Shown: piece after piece, positions 11,219 to 22,642 of the stretch
Layout of the letters: each line of letters starts with the position of its first letter
Numbering within the stretch: position 1 is the stretch's first letter
Origin: Archivesica marissinica
Taxonomy: Eukaryota; Mollusca; Bivalvia; Venerida; Vesicomyidae
Reading direction: 5' to 3'
DNA length: 64,000 nt
NCBI GenBank assembly: GCA_014843695.1
Contig: CM026402.1
Coordinates: forward strand, 15,439,037-15,503,036
The notes under the pieces: model-generated
Told to the model about the DNA's origin: nothing
The model's database searches: none
What the model saw: only the letters and a program-made list of their open reading frames with translations
Made by a program: the position numbers and the translations under genes

Positions 11219-11767
11219 AATCACCGACCCACCAATAAGTAGTAGTTCAACTGCCACTCCGGATATCATATTGTTTCTGGCATCCAAGTATACTCCCCGC
11301 CACTCGCAACATTGTTTCTGGCATGCGAGTAGAGCCACCGACCCACCAATTGAAACAGTAGTTTATAAATGCCACTCAAGACATTGTTTCTGGCATCCGG
11401 GTAGAACCATTGACCCACCAATTGAAACAGTAGTTTATAAATGCCACTCCGGACATTGCATCCGGGTAGAACCACTGACCCACCAATTGAAACAGTAGTT
11501 TATAAATGCCACTCCGGACATTGTTTCTGGCATCCGGGTAGAACCACAGACTCACCAATTGAAACAGTAGTTTATAAATGCAACTCCGGACATTGCTTCT
11601 GGCATCCGGGTAGAACGACTGACCCACCAATTGAAACAGTAGTTTATAAATGCCACTTCAGACATTGTTTCTGGCATCCAGGTAGAACCACAGACCCACC
11701 AATTGAAACAGTAGCTGATACATGACCCTCCAGACATTGTTTTGGGTATCCAAGTAGAACCACCAAC
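11219..11767. repeat. 72-bp minisatellite, about 7 copies
   Basis: Units run cattgtttctggcatccggg + tagaaccactgacccaccaa + ttgaaacagtagtttataaa + tgccactccgga, with one shortened unit. It sits between the two convergent genes of the composite transposon. Confidence 0.9.
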
Positions 11768-13003
11768 CCACTGCATGCTAAACGGATAACTTCCTCACTT
11801 GAAAGAACTGACAGCGGTGAGGTAAGTGATTTAACAAAACTTAAGAAAATAATAAAACATGATGAATAAAATACATGTATATACTTTAATATAATACATG
11901 TACACAGTAACACACTTTGACCTAACAATAAAAACAGTCTTATTTTTTACATCGCTGAAAACTTTACATAATTTGTTGGATTATGGTCCTGCAAATTAAT
12001 CATCACCATCATGAATTAGTGGTGGTAACAAGTTAGAAAGTCCGACACAAATTTTCAGTATTTTTGATGCTTGTTGTGAAAGAGTGATAGGCATCACACC
12101 TTGAAGAATTCTAAAGTTTTTCACTCTTTCCATAGCGCGTTCAACATCAATGCGCAAGTTGGCTATGCGTCTGGTTTCTTCCACCTGCCGCCGATTGAAA
12201 CGCTGCATTTTCAATGGTGGAATAATAAGATGCATTCCCCGTGGTGCCGTTAAATCAGAAATTGGCTGGTAATGTTGCTGCATGTGGATTTCGAAACATG
12301 AAATCTTCTTGCTAAATCCTCCAACAATAATCCAAGTCTTAACCGCAAAAGTACAAGAAAAAATTCATCGATTAATCGCAGCCTCCTTGGACGACCTTGC
12401 TTCTCTCTATTACCATGATTACGATGTGTATTTGCCTCGGCATCATCCAACTCATTGAAAATTAAATTAAACGTGTCAACATTGGGCAACCCTGTGTAAA
12501 ACATACACATTTCACTGTTTTTAATGTCTTCAATTGTGATATCTGGTTTCTGTGCCTGTATACCAATTTCACACGTTATTTGGAAATCGGTCTGTGTTCC
12601 AAACGTTCTCATAGATTTTATTTCAGGAACATCATAAGAAATATCCGTCTGTGTTGAACAACACATGCCATTAGAAATTGTTTGCGTTTCTTTATCAAGT
12701 GTGTCCGTAAATGTAGCTTGATCAGGAATAGATGGAAGATAGTCATGAAAGTGTACCGACACAAATTCCACTGACGAATTTGACAAAAATGGTGTGTTTG
12801 AGAAATTCTCTTCCTCCATGTCCTTGTCGCACGGTTCATCTGCAATGTCTTCGACAATTTCAGCCGGGGTAACATCATGTACCTGAAAAGCATAAATATA
12901 TATAATTATAATAATGTTACGAAAACCATTATCATACAACGTTCAAAAGTATTATTGAATATTGTCACTCAGTTGTAAATTAGTTTGCAACACAGACTGT
13001 GTC

Positions 13004-13324
13004 CAGGGGCATTTTTGGTCATACGCACAGCATCGAGCACCGCAGGTGCGAACTAGCTATGGGGATCTGGGGGCAACTCCCCCCCCGAAATTTTTTGAAA
13101 TCTAGAAGTCCTGTGGTTCATTCTAGGCTATTTCCAGCACTATTTTCAAAGTAAATATTAACACAATTATACCCATAAATAATTCATTTATTTTATTATT
13201 ATAATTTGGAGACCGTACCCGTGTAAAGCATCGATTTTTACTGCATATTTCGCATTTTTATGTTTTGGACTTTCCCAATCAATTGACAAGTGTACGCACG
13301 TGCGTATGCCTAGGCACACCCCTG
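13004..13324. mobile_element. hAT-like MITE in the transposase intron
   Basis: The left end is CAGGGGCATTTTTGGTCATA. The reverse complement of the right end is CAGGGGTGTGCCTAGGCATA. Both share a CATACGCAC block. The direct repeat GTGTC flanks the element (12999-13003, 13325-13329). The GC-rich block near 13065 (ggggcaactcccccccgaaa) resembles other hAT termini here. It lies in the intron 12883-13718. Confidence 0.6.
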
Positions 13325-13429
13325 GTGTCAGTTGACTATTTTTTTAATTAATTGATTAATAGTAATAATAATCAAATTTTAAAATAGAATAAGCTATCTA
13401 GCATCGTTTCTCTGTTTCTGGAAATACCT

Positions 13430-13580
13430 GAAGTGCTGATCAGTGAGGATGGGTGGGGTATTGAGATGCAGAGACGATACGACCGGGGACAAAGAGGATA
13501 TTTTGGAGAAAACATATCCTGTGACCGAGCATTGAACCCGGGACCCATCTATCTCAAATCTGACACTCGAAACTACTGCA
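13430..13580 (-). mobile_element. tRNA-like SINE remnant
   Basis: On the plus strand ATTGAACCCGGGACCC is the complement of a B box, and CACTCGAAACTACTGCATCA could be a worn A-box region. It matches none of families A-E well. Confidence 0.35.
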
Positions 13581-14110
13581 TCATGAACATGGGGCGAGAT
13601 TAAAGTTTATTTGTTGGACAGGGTTGCGTTTATTTTCTCGGATGACCTAATGTGCAACATGTAGGCCTAGGAGAACAAACAATTCTGAGAAATGTATATA
13701 AATTGACTAAATTCTCACCAACGAAGTTGCTTCAAACTGTTTCACTCTGCCATCCTGGAGAACGAAAATGGATGGAACGTTGTTTTCCTTTGATTTCCTA
13801 TCGTAAACTCCATCTATGAAGTGCGCAGAACACAAACGATCATCGCGTCCATTGAACACAAATGTGGAGCTCACAGTTCTAATCCGCTTCAACCACGCAT
13901 TTTGTAGTAATTTATTAGCTGGGAAGCGATGTAACGTAGTAATTACGTCATTCACACTCCTTCCCTCTGTAATTACTGCACACACAACAATAATGTCTAT
14001 TCGAACTGCGATAATTTCTACTTTTTCCAACATAATTTCCTTTATTTATGTCCTCCATTTTTCCTCTCCAAAGATTTTAACAGTATGCTAATTTTATCTT
14101 TACCTGTGAG

Positions 14111-15054
14111 TTTATAAAGATCTTTCCGTCATTCGTCGAACACCCACAGAAGGCAATGAAAGCGGACACCCCATTTGCATCGGGCCAACATACATTCACA
14201 CGAGCTCCACAACGAAAACATATTCTTCTTTTTTCCATGACATCGCGGACAACCTTTCGCCATCGGAACTAAATCAACTAACAGTGGGTAGTGATGAAGA
14301 ATTAGCGTTTAAGTGTTCCATTAGTCGGTGTTTAATAGGGTCTACTCACGTTTTGTGTACGCAACATTTAAAACAAAATGCAAATAAACAAATGGAGGAT
14401 AAGGTTGGACTACCCATGAAAGACAGACAGGAAATTTTAAATAAAATATTTGGAGATGATGGTATAGTTTCTGCAAGAGATATCGATACTTATACCACAC
14501 GTGTTACTAGGCTACTAGACATGGTGGATGCCAAAGATAAAAATGAAAAAAAATTCCGGCCTTATTTGGACGAAAAATTACTGCCCCTTTTAGAAAAACA
14601 TGTTATCGAACCGGCTAGAAAAGGGAAAGTAACAACCAACTGGACGAATAACAATTCCGAAAGTGTGAACCATGTTATAAAGTCAGCAACTAACTGGAAA
14701 TTACAGGACCTACCCAAATTTATTTCGACCCTAGAAAACATTATTTTAAATGAACAAATGGAAAAGCTTCGTGCAATCAGAGATTCCGGTAATTATGTTT
14801 TGGACACAAAATTTATCCACCACCTCGTTGACATCGACCATTGGACCAACTTGACGGATGAACAACAGGCACGGCGGGAAAGACGATTTATGACGGACAA
14901 AGGGAAATCAAACCCTAACTTGGTGATTTCCACAGACGGAACCAGAACATTATTGAAAACACCAACAGCAGGCAAAAAACCACATCAAGTAAAACGTAAA
15001 AGAGCCGAACGGTCAGTTACACCAAATTCCAAACGACGGCTAATTAAATGTTAG
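14111..15054 (+). pseudogene. MULE transposase fragment
   Basis: The open frame starts after a plausible acceptor (ttttatctttacctgtgag) and has no ATG until 14284. It reads YKDLSVIRRTP, HPICIGPTYIH, KTYSSFFHDIADNLS, LTVGSDEELAF, LCTQHLKQN, then a long helical part with TTNWTNNNSESVNHVIK, and a basic C-terminus ending NSKRRLIKC. The order GPxYIH / TYxxFF / GSDEExA / CxxHLxxN matches the second half of the MULE DDE domain in mollusc and cnidarian elements. The catalytic Asp of GSDEE and the C..H motif are present. The N-terminal half, including the first Asp, is missing, so it is a truncated transposase. It starts about 50 bp from, and divergent to, the THAP transposase start. Confidence 0.7.
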
Positions 15055-15116
15055 ATGTGGAACGTATGCAATTGAAATAGAGACAGGACAAACATAATCG
15101 CATGCATGCATATGTA

Positions 15117-15262
15117 CAGGGCTCCAGATAAGCCGGGTTTTTTTCTCTCACTTTTTTATTTTAAGACAGAAATTTGGTGTTCTCCAGGTTCATCACGACA
15201 ATCCTAAAGAAAATACTAAACCACCATGTTGTGTTAAAAACAGCCTATCCGGAGCTCTATGT
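15117..15262. mobile_element. Short MITE, about 145 bp
   Basis: The left end is CAGGGCTCCAGATAAGCCGG and the reverse complement of the right end is AGAGCTCCGGATAGGCTG, both followed by a T-run. These are inverted termini of hAT type. No clean target duplication could be read. Confidence 0.5.
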
Positions 15263-15619
15263 GTAGATTATATATAGAAACAGTTTATATTATGAAATGC
15301 CATGTTTTTATAGCACATGTAATAAATTCTTCACCTCTTTGAATACTCATATTTTGTGTTTTGGTCCATTCATAATTCCGTTGTTATCGCTGAAATCACA
15401 AAGTTATGCTGGTATCGAGAATTCATAAGGTCGATTTGACGAATAAACAATTCAATATCGCTATTCGTCATTCACTATTTGTCATTAGAACACTGATAAT
15501 GGTTCTTCAAATCCCGATGATGGTAGACAGATCTACAATGAGCCATGGAATATGCTGATTTGATTAATTAATAAGGTCCTCTGTTCTGTGAAATAGTATG
15601 CTGGTTAGTCTTTTCTCAT

Positions 15620-16200
15620 TTTTACGGAAATGACGTTATAAACATGTCGACCCTTACAGACACTAGTGAAAATGACATTAGACTCATTTCCGCTGTTTAG
15701 TTAATGTCATTTCCGCGGAAATGACCTGGAGAAAGTCATTTCCGTGATTTCCTTATTGAGATACAGTAATAAAGTATATCTTGCACACAAATACTTTTAC
15801 CAGATCGACCAGTTACGATAAATAAACAGTATTTTATTTTCAATATTAATAAAACGAACAGCGAAATTGATTACAAATATAATTCACCCAATAGCGAAAA
15901 TGACATTGAACTCATTTCCACTGTTTATAAACACGTCGAGTCATTTCCGCACTTTAAAAGCCATTGACTAAACTGCGGAAATGAGTTCAATGCCATTTTC
16001 GCTATTTTGTTAGAGATGATAATTTGGTTAACTAACTACCGTGCTACATGCATAATAAATTACAATAAACCACCAAATATATATAGACCATATCTGAGCC
16101 GAGTTGAATATTACATATACATTTCCGCTGTTTAGTCAATGTCATTTCCGCGGAAATGACTTTGAGAAAGTGATTTCCGTGAATTCCGCCGTCATTTCCG
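15620..16200. repeat. Cluster of inverted and direct repeats around 'gcggaaatga'
   Basis: A perfect 20-bp palindrome gtcatttccgcggaaatgac occurs at 15706-15725 and 16141-16160, each within a ~70-bp direct repeat (15687-15760, 16120-16190). A third site is a hairpin with ~37-bp arms (15891-15928 and 15970-16006, starting aatagcgaaaatg). It probably forms the subterminal region of the MULE whose transposase fragment precedes it; that link is inferred. Confidence 0.7.
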
Positions 16201-16584
16201 CACTTTAGGCAGACCCGTAATTAATCAGGGGCAGATAACAACTTATTGAACAGGACTATAGTATGAGTTACTGTTATTGGCGATTTGCAAATCAATATCC
16301 ATCATGGGAGATAATTTACACAATGTATTTCACAAAATTAATTCGTGTAAGGGTTAAGTTTTCAAAATTATACTTACAATGCGAATGAGTTATTATTGAA
16401 AATTATAACACATTTGACAATAACCTAATCACGATTTATAATAATCTGATCCTTGGAATATCTCCGCGTTGGGCTATCAGTAGGCCTACGTTTAGCAATA
16501 CGTACGGGCTATCCGTTTGGATCCTTGATGGAGTCTAACAATCTGTACTGTCAGTCTGTCAGTATATGCACAGTGCTTACTTAC

Positions 16585-17029
16585 CCAACAGTAGAACGAA
16601 GTCAACCGTCTCTATTCCCGAAACACCCAACGAAACAAGAGCTCTGAGGACGACGAAAATCCAAAAGTACGGGGCGAATGCTGAAGCAATTCCAAACAGT
16701 GCAACAACAATTAGGGCTGCCAGAAGCGGCTTCTGTCTCCCGAACTTGTCACTCAGTGACCCAAATGTAAAACTCCCTAACAAACCAATGATACCACCAC
16801 AAAACGGAAGCACTGGGAATATCATGTCGTCTAAATTCCACTCCAGTTTTACAGGTTTACTCAGAAACACTATCAGCATCATCTCTGCACACCCTGCAAA
16901 ATATGCTCCACAAGTCAGTATCACCATTTTGAGATGAAACTTTCCGAATTTCAGCGCCGATAAGACATCGTCTAAATGTGTTTCATTATTCTTTGATGAC
17001 AGCGGTGCTGTTCTTAAAGTATTCTCCAT
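16585..17029 (-). CDS. SVOP/SV2-like MFS transporter, first coding exon
   Basis: The start chosen is the ATG at 17029 (MENTLRTAPLSSKN), because sequence upstream in the same frame (to 17194) lacks family resemblance. The 148 residues hold a cytoplasmic N-terminus with DDVLSALKFGKFHLK, TM1 (about 33-56), TM2 (70-90), the MFS motif GSLSDKFGRQKP (90-101), TM3 (102-119) and TM4 (122-147). The donor GTAAGT starts at 16584. The phase-1 end joins the exon at 303-584 to give ...VDFVLLLEFLPKKNRGC, matching the family across the junction. Members sit in vesicle or plasma membranes; the substrate is unknown. The gene is on the opposite strand to, and diverges from, the BPL_N gene. Confidence 0.85.
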
Positions 17030-17687
17030 TGTTTCGGTACTTTTCACTGAGTGTTTAATCAAAATATGTAAAATGAATGCATGCACATGTTTGACCTCTC
17101 CCTGCCGGTGTTTACATCTGATGTCAAGGCCGTGTATGTGGTTCCCGGCTATCGATCGTTCATGTGATACTACAAAACGGGAACAGGGAACCAAACTGAT
17201 TTATATATTGCTCACTGTAATAGAGGTTAAACATGTGTACTATTTTGGAATAGGTGTTGGTTTATTAGAGGTATTCATTGATTTATTAGAGGTATTCATT
17301 GATTTATCTAAACAGGCTATGTTTCGCATTAGGAGGAGTAGATCTAGGCTCTAGATATCATTTTAGTCCAATGTTTTAATTGGTCAACACATGTCTATCT
17401 TCAGATTGTACATATTTTTATTCCAAATTTGCCGTTATTCTCAATATAAATTCGCGATTCCCGGTCATAATCGATATATTGAGTAGTAACCCATAGCTGG
17501 GTGGTACAACGGCCAGGGGTACTACGACGTAAGACGAGGCCGAGGGTCGAGTTGACTAGGGTACGGGTTGGTCGCGTACAGGTATATATGTGTAGCGCAG
17601 GCCTTATCTATATGTTATATAGAAAAGTTATAGTGTGTACTATTATTGTACTGCAAGCAATGCTCACTTATATGTATATCTAGATGA
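17030..17687. other. 5' UTR/promoter side of the SVOP-like gene
   Basis: It contains the 5' UTR by inference. A tandem duplication (tttattagaggtattcattg twice, 17260-17301) is visible. The stretch 17602-17665 repeats a segment from 3582-3655. No TATA box or promoter can be assigned with confidence. Confidence 0.4.
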
Positions 17688-20600
17688 ACATTGATCTATA
17701 GCTCAGGTGGATGATGAACATTGATCTATAGTTCAGGTGTATGATGAACATTGATCTATAGTTCTGGTGGATGATGAACATTGATCTATAGTTCAGGTGG
17801 ATGACGAACAATGATCTATAGTTCACTTGGATGATGACCATTGATCTATAGTTCAGGTGGATGATGCACATTGATCTATAGTTCACGTGGATGATGAACA
17901 TTGATCTATAGCTCAGGTGGATGATGAACATTAATCTATAGTTCAGGTGGATGATGAACGCTGATCTATAGCTGACGTGGATGATGAACATTGATCTATA
18001 GTTCAGGTGGATGATGAACATTGATCTATAGTTCAGGTGGATGATGAACATTGATCTATAGCTCAGGTGGATGATGAACATTGATCTATAGTTCAGGTGG
18101 ATGACGAACAATGATCTATAGTTCACTTGGATGATGACCATTGATCTATAGTTCAGGTGGATGATGCACATTGATCTATAGTTCACGTGGATGATGAACA
18201 TTGATCTATAGCTCAGGTGGATGATGAACATTAATCTATAGTTCAGGTGGATGATGAACGCTGATCTATAGCTGACGTGGATGATGAACATTGATCTATA
18301 GTTCAGGTGGATGATGAACATTGATCTATAGTTCAGTAGTTCAGGTGAATGATGAACATTGATCTATAGCTCAGGTGGATGATGAACATTGATCTATAGT
18401 TCAGGTGGATGACGAACAATGATCTATAGTTCACTTGGATGATGAACATTGATCTATAGTTCAGGTGGATGATGCACATTGATCTATAGTTCACGTGGAT
18501 GATGAACATTGATCTATAGCTCAGGTGGATGATGAACATTAATCTATAGTTCAGGTGGATGATGAACGCTGATCTATAGCTGACGTGGATGATGAACATT
18601 GATCTATAGTTCAGGTGGATGATGAACATTGATCTATAGTTCAGTAGTTCAGGTGGATGATGAACATTGATCTATAGTTCAGGCTGATAATGAACATTGG
18701 TCTATAGCTCAGGTGGATGATGAACATTGATCTATAGTTCACGTGTATGATGAACATTGATCTATAGTTCAGGCGGATGATGAACATTGATCTATAGTTC
18801 AGGTGTATGATGAACATTGATCTATAGTTCAGGTGGATGATTAACATTGATCTATAGTTCAGGTGGATGATGAACATTGATCTATAGTTCAGGTGGATGA
18901 TGAACATTGATCTATAGTTCAGGTGGATAAAGAACATTGATCTATAGTTCAGGTGGATGATGAAAATTGATCTATAGTTCAGGTGGATGATGAACATTGA
19001 TCTATAGTTCAGGTGGATGATGAACATTGATCTATAGCTCACGTGGATGATGAACACTGATCAATAGTTCAGGTGGATGATGAACATTGATCTATAGCTC
19101 ACGTGGATGATGAACATTGATCTATTATTCAGGTGGATGATGAACATTGATCTATAGTTCAGGTGTATGATGAACATTGATCTATAGTTCAGGTGGATGA
19201 TGAACATTGATCTATAGTTCAGGTAGATGATGAACATTGATCTATAGTTCAGGCGGATGATGAACATTGATCTATAGTGCAGGTGTATGATGAACATTGA
19301 TCTATAGTTTAGGTGGATGATGAACATTGATCTATAGTTCAGGTGGATGATGAATGTTGATCTATAGCTCACGTGGATGTTGAACATTGATCTATAGTTC
19401 AGGTGGATGATGAACATTGATCTATAGCTCACGTGGATGTTGAACATTGATCTATAGTTCAGGTGGATGATGAACATTGATCTATAATTCAGGCGGATGA
19501 TGAACATTGATCTATAGTGCAGGTGGATGATGAACGTTGATCTATAGTTCAGGTGGATGTTGAACATTGATCTATAGTGCAGGTGGATGATGAACATTGA
19601 TCTATAGTTCAGGTGGATGATGAACATTGATCTATAGTTCAGGTGGATGATGAACATTGATCTATAGTTCAGGTGGATGATGAACATTGATCTATAGTTC
19701 AGGTGGACTATGAACACTGATCTATAGTTCAGGTGGATGATGAACACTGATCTATAGTTCAGGTGGATGATGAACAATGATCTATAGTTCAGGTGGATGA
19801 TGAACATTGATCTATAGTTCAGGTGGATGATGAACACTGATCTATAGTTCAGGTGGATGATGAACACTGATCTATAGTTCAGGTGGATGATGAACATTGA
19901 TCTATAGTTCAGGCAGATGATAAACATTGATCTATAGTTCAGGTGGATGATGAACACTGATCTATAGCTCATGTGGATGATGAACATTGATCTATAGTTC
20001 ATTTGGATGATGAACATTGATCTATAGTTCAGGTGGATGATGAACATTGATCTATAGTGCAGGTGGATGATGAACGTTGATCTATAGTTCAGGTGGATGA
20101 TGAACATTGTGGATGATGAACAATGATCTATTGTTCAGGTGGATGATGAACATTGATCTATAGTTCAGGTGGATGATGAACATTGATCTATAGTTCAGGT
20201 GGATGATGAACATTGATCTATAGTTCAGGTGGATGATGAACATTGATCTATAGTTCAGGTGGATGATGAACATTGATCTATAGTTCAGGTGGATGATGAA
20301 CATTGATCTATAGGTCCGGTGGATGATGCACTCAGGTGGATGATGAACATGGATCTATAGTTCAGGTGGATGATGAACATTGATCTATAGCTCAGGTGGA
20401 TGATGAACATGGATCTATATTCAGGTGGATGATGAACATTGATCTATAGTTCAGGTGGATGATGAACATTGATCTATAGTTCAGGTGGATGATGAACATT
20501 GATCTATAGTTCAGGTGGATGATGAACATTGATCTATAGTTCAGGTGGATGATGAACATTGATCTATAGTTCAGGTGGATGATGAACATTGATCTATAGT

Positions 20601-21590
20601 TCAGGTGGACTATGAACACTGATCTATAGTTCAGGTGGATGATGAACAATGATCTATATTTCAGGTAGATGATGAACACTGATCTATAGTTCAGGTGGAT
20701 GATGAACATTGATCTATAGTTCAGGTGGATGATGAACATTGATCTATAGTTCAGGTGGATGATGAACATTGATCTATAGTCCAGGAGGATAATGAACATT
20801 GATCTATCATTCAGGTGGATGATGAACATTGTGGATGATGAACAATGATCTATAGTTCAGGTGGATGATGAACATTGATCTATAGTTCAGGTGGATGATG
20901 AACATTGATCTATAGTTCAGGTGGATGATGAACATTGATCTATAGTTCAGGTGGATGATGATCATTGATCTATAGTTCAGGTGGATGAAGAACATTGATC
21001 TATAGTTCAGGTGGATGATGAACATTGATCTATAGTTCCGGTGGATGATGCACTCAGGTGGATGATGAACATGGATCTATAGTTCAGGCGGATGATGAAC
21101 ATTGATCTATAGTTCAGGTGGATGATGAACATTGATCTATAGTTCAGGTGGATGATGAACATTGATCTATAGTTCAGGTGGATGATGATCATTGATCTAT
21201 AGTTCAGGTGGATGATGAACATTGATCTATAGTTCAGGTGGATGATGAACATTGATCTATAGTTCAGGTGGATGATGAACATTGATCTATAGTTCAGGTG
21301 GATGATGAACATTGATCTATAGTTCAGGTGGATGATGAATATTGATCTATAGTTCAGGTGGACTATGAACACTGATCTATAGTTCAGGTGGATGATGAAC
21401 AATGATCTATATTTCAGGTGGATGATGAACACTGATCTATAGTTCAGGTGGATGATGAACAATGATCTATAGTTCAGGTGGATGATGAATATTGATCTAT
21501 AGTTCAGGTGGATGATGAACACTGATCTATAGTTCAGGTGGATGATGAACATTGATCTATAGTTCAGGTGGATGAGGTACACTGATCTAT
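17688..21590. repeat. 30-bp minisatellite, about 130 copies (3.9 kb)
   Basis: The unit is gatgatgaacattgatctat + agttcaggtg. Because 30 is divisible by 3, the minus strand stays open as a decapeptide repeat (MFIIHLNYRS) in ORFs up to 348 codons; breaks come from units of odd length. The left part has a ~300-bp higher-order repeat present three times (starting near 17780, 18080 and 18380), marked by gacgaacaatg, cacttgg and gaacgctg variants. It lies upstream of the transporter gene and before the BPL_N gene. Confidence 0.95.
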
Positions 21591-22118
21591 AGATAGCAAA
21601 ATATGGTAATGGTATATATTGTACCGACTATCCTCTGTCGTACCGATGTTCCCTAGGACTACGATGTCCCGCTATATTGTACCGTACCTGTGTCCACATA
21701 GAATATGGTTTTTAAGGAACATTATGATACACCATAGGCTTGGCACTATATACATGTATACACATTTTAGGCCATACCCAAGCATGTTGAAAAATGATAT
21801 CCCGTCACTATCGTAGACATAAACTGTATTGAAGCGTCTATGGCGAAATTAAGCTTTAAAGATAAGACCCTCGAAATAACAGATTGAAAAACAAAGTCAA
21901 ATAAAATGAATATACATGTAAAAGGATTATGTAGAGGTCTTATATATAGGACTAGGTTTCGTGGTTCCCTTATCGAACCAACAACTTGCGTCTTTCCGGG
22001 TAATGTACAATTGTCGAACAGCCTTACATAATAACAGCTTTCAAGGTTGGACTGCTGGTAGCTTCAAAACCTAATGCCAACAGCTGTTGGTACGTGTAAG
22101 AGTGCATTTAACTGTTTA
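21591..22118. other. Spacer with a partial MITE copy
   Basis: Positions 21724-21815 (cataggcttggcactatata ... ttttaggccatacccaagca) match the interior of the MITE at 22643-22856. The motif gtagaggtcttatatata at about 21930 recurs at 3482. Nothing else recognised. Confidence 0.45.
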
Positions 22119-22368
22119 GGTTGTCCGATTAGCGCAATGGTTAGCGCGCTGGCTTCTTATCAATGTAACCCGGGTTCAATCCTCGGACCGGGAAGTATGT
22201 GAAATGGTACGGTCGCCGCCATATCGGACAGGTGGGTTTTCTCCGGGTAATCCGGTTTCCTCCCACACGAATGACCACATTTACTCTTTCATCCGCGCAA
22301 ATGAGAGTGATTAATATAAGTTTTTAGAACTTGTTCCGCAATCGTTGTAAAATAAATAAAGTTTAAAC
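22119..22368 (+). mobile_element. tRNA-derived SINE, family A, copy 2
   Basis: Full length: the head begins TTGTCCGATTAGCGCAATGG, the B box is GGGTTCAATCC, and it carries the shared tail and AATAAATAAAGT end. It lies 75 bp upstream of the first BPL_N exon. Confidence 0.85.
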
Positions 22369-22442
22369 TTTAATGCTTATATAAATAAGAAATGAAACAC
22401 AAGAAGTTTGCTTAAATGTGCTTTTGAGTTGTAGGTCAGTGA

Positions 22443-22632
22443 ATGCGGGTGCTGTTAAACAAGTATGCATGGTTATTAAGAGACACATCAAGGAGAATGA
22501 AGCATGTATTGGTGTACACAGGGAAAGGAATGTATGGTGAAGATACTGACATTTTAGTAAGGGTACTGAAACAGCACGTGGACACGACCTTGTATCACGT
22601 GGACACCGTGTCTGCAGCGGATATTATCAAAG
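22443..22632 (+). CDS. BPL_N-domain protein, first coding exon
   Basis: The exon carries the N-terminus of a biotin-protein-ligase N-terminal-like (BPL_N) domain: MKHVLVYTGKGMYGEDTDIL, then VLKQHVDTTLYHVDTVSAAD. The ATG at 22443 gives 18 extra residues; the ATG at 22497 starts exactly at the domain and may be the real start. The donor is AAAG|GTATAC at 22633, phase 1. It splices to the exon at 26974 to give IIKGRLTEDTRLLAIGGG, which fits the family. A MITE terminus begins only 11 bp past the donor. The full protein would be 423 residues (405 from the second ATG). It acts presumably in the cytosol, since no signal peptide is seen. Confidence 0.75.
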
Positions 22633-22642
22633 GTATACATAC

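Larger units (their letters stand above)
11996..14058 (-). pseudogene. THAP-domain DDE transposase gene of the ISL2EU-like element (broken)
   Basis: The gene runs right to left. Exon 1 (13719-14058) starts at ATG 14058 and encodes a basic N-terminus, then a THAP zinc finger: YCCVCSNYRG, LHRFPANKLLQNAWLKRIR, and LCSAHF supplying the C2CH ligands, Pro and Trp. A frameshift near 13965 separates the first two blocks. The donor is GTGAGA at 13718. Exon 2 begins at 12882 after tatgcttttcag. It has an acidic linker and a helix-turn-helix region (FFLVLLRLRLGLLLEDLARR, HVSKSTCS) typical of HTH_Tnp_4. The sequence then jumps near 12265 to the end of the DDE domain (RIANLRIDVERAMERVKNFR, with the last acidic residue). 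The intervening part, about 120 residues with the first two catalytic Asp, is deleted. The protein cannot be an active transposase. Confidence 0.75.
6820..16256. mobile_element. Composite ISL2EU-like DNA transposon with nested insertions
   Basis: The left end reads GTCCTGTTCAATAAGTTGTT. The reverse complement of the right end reads the same 20 bases. Once the nested MULE is removed, similarity continues for about 8 more bases (ACCTCCCC versus ATCTGCCC). TA dinucleotides flank both ends (6818-6819, 16257-16258), consistent with a 2-bp target duplication. Inside are a plus-strand YqaJ-type nuclease gene (8566-10712) and a convergent minus-strand THAP transposase gene (14058-11996). A convergent YqaJ gene plus THAP/DDE transposase gene is, as I recall it, the hallmark of the ISL2EU superfamily. 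A MULE (6842-8493) splits the left end 22 bp in, and a second MULE fragment (14111-15054 and perhaps to 16200) lies between the transposase start and the right end. Both native genes are broken, so this copy is dead. Confidence 0.7.

Noticed and set aside
14107..14238. Minus-strand exon MEKRRICFRCGARVNVCWPD... with a GTAAAG donor upstream of the THAP gene
   Set aside because: The plus-strand frame over the same bases reads GHPICIGPTYIH...KTYSSFFHDIADNLS, which fits MULE transposases and continues into the 14284 ORF; the minus reading is its shadow.
17688..21582. Long minus ORFs of MFIIHLNYRS repeats as a silk- or antifreeze-like repetitive protein
   Set aside because: The ORFs are exactly co-extensive with a 30-bp satellite, have no non-repetitive ends or splice signals, and break wherever a unit has an odd length.
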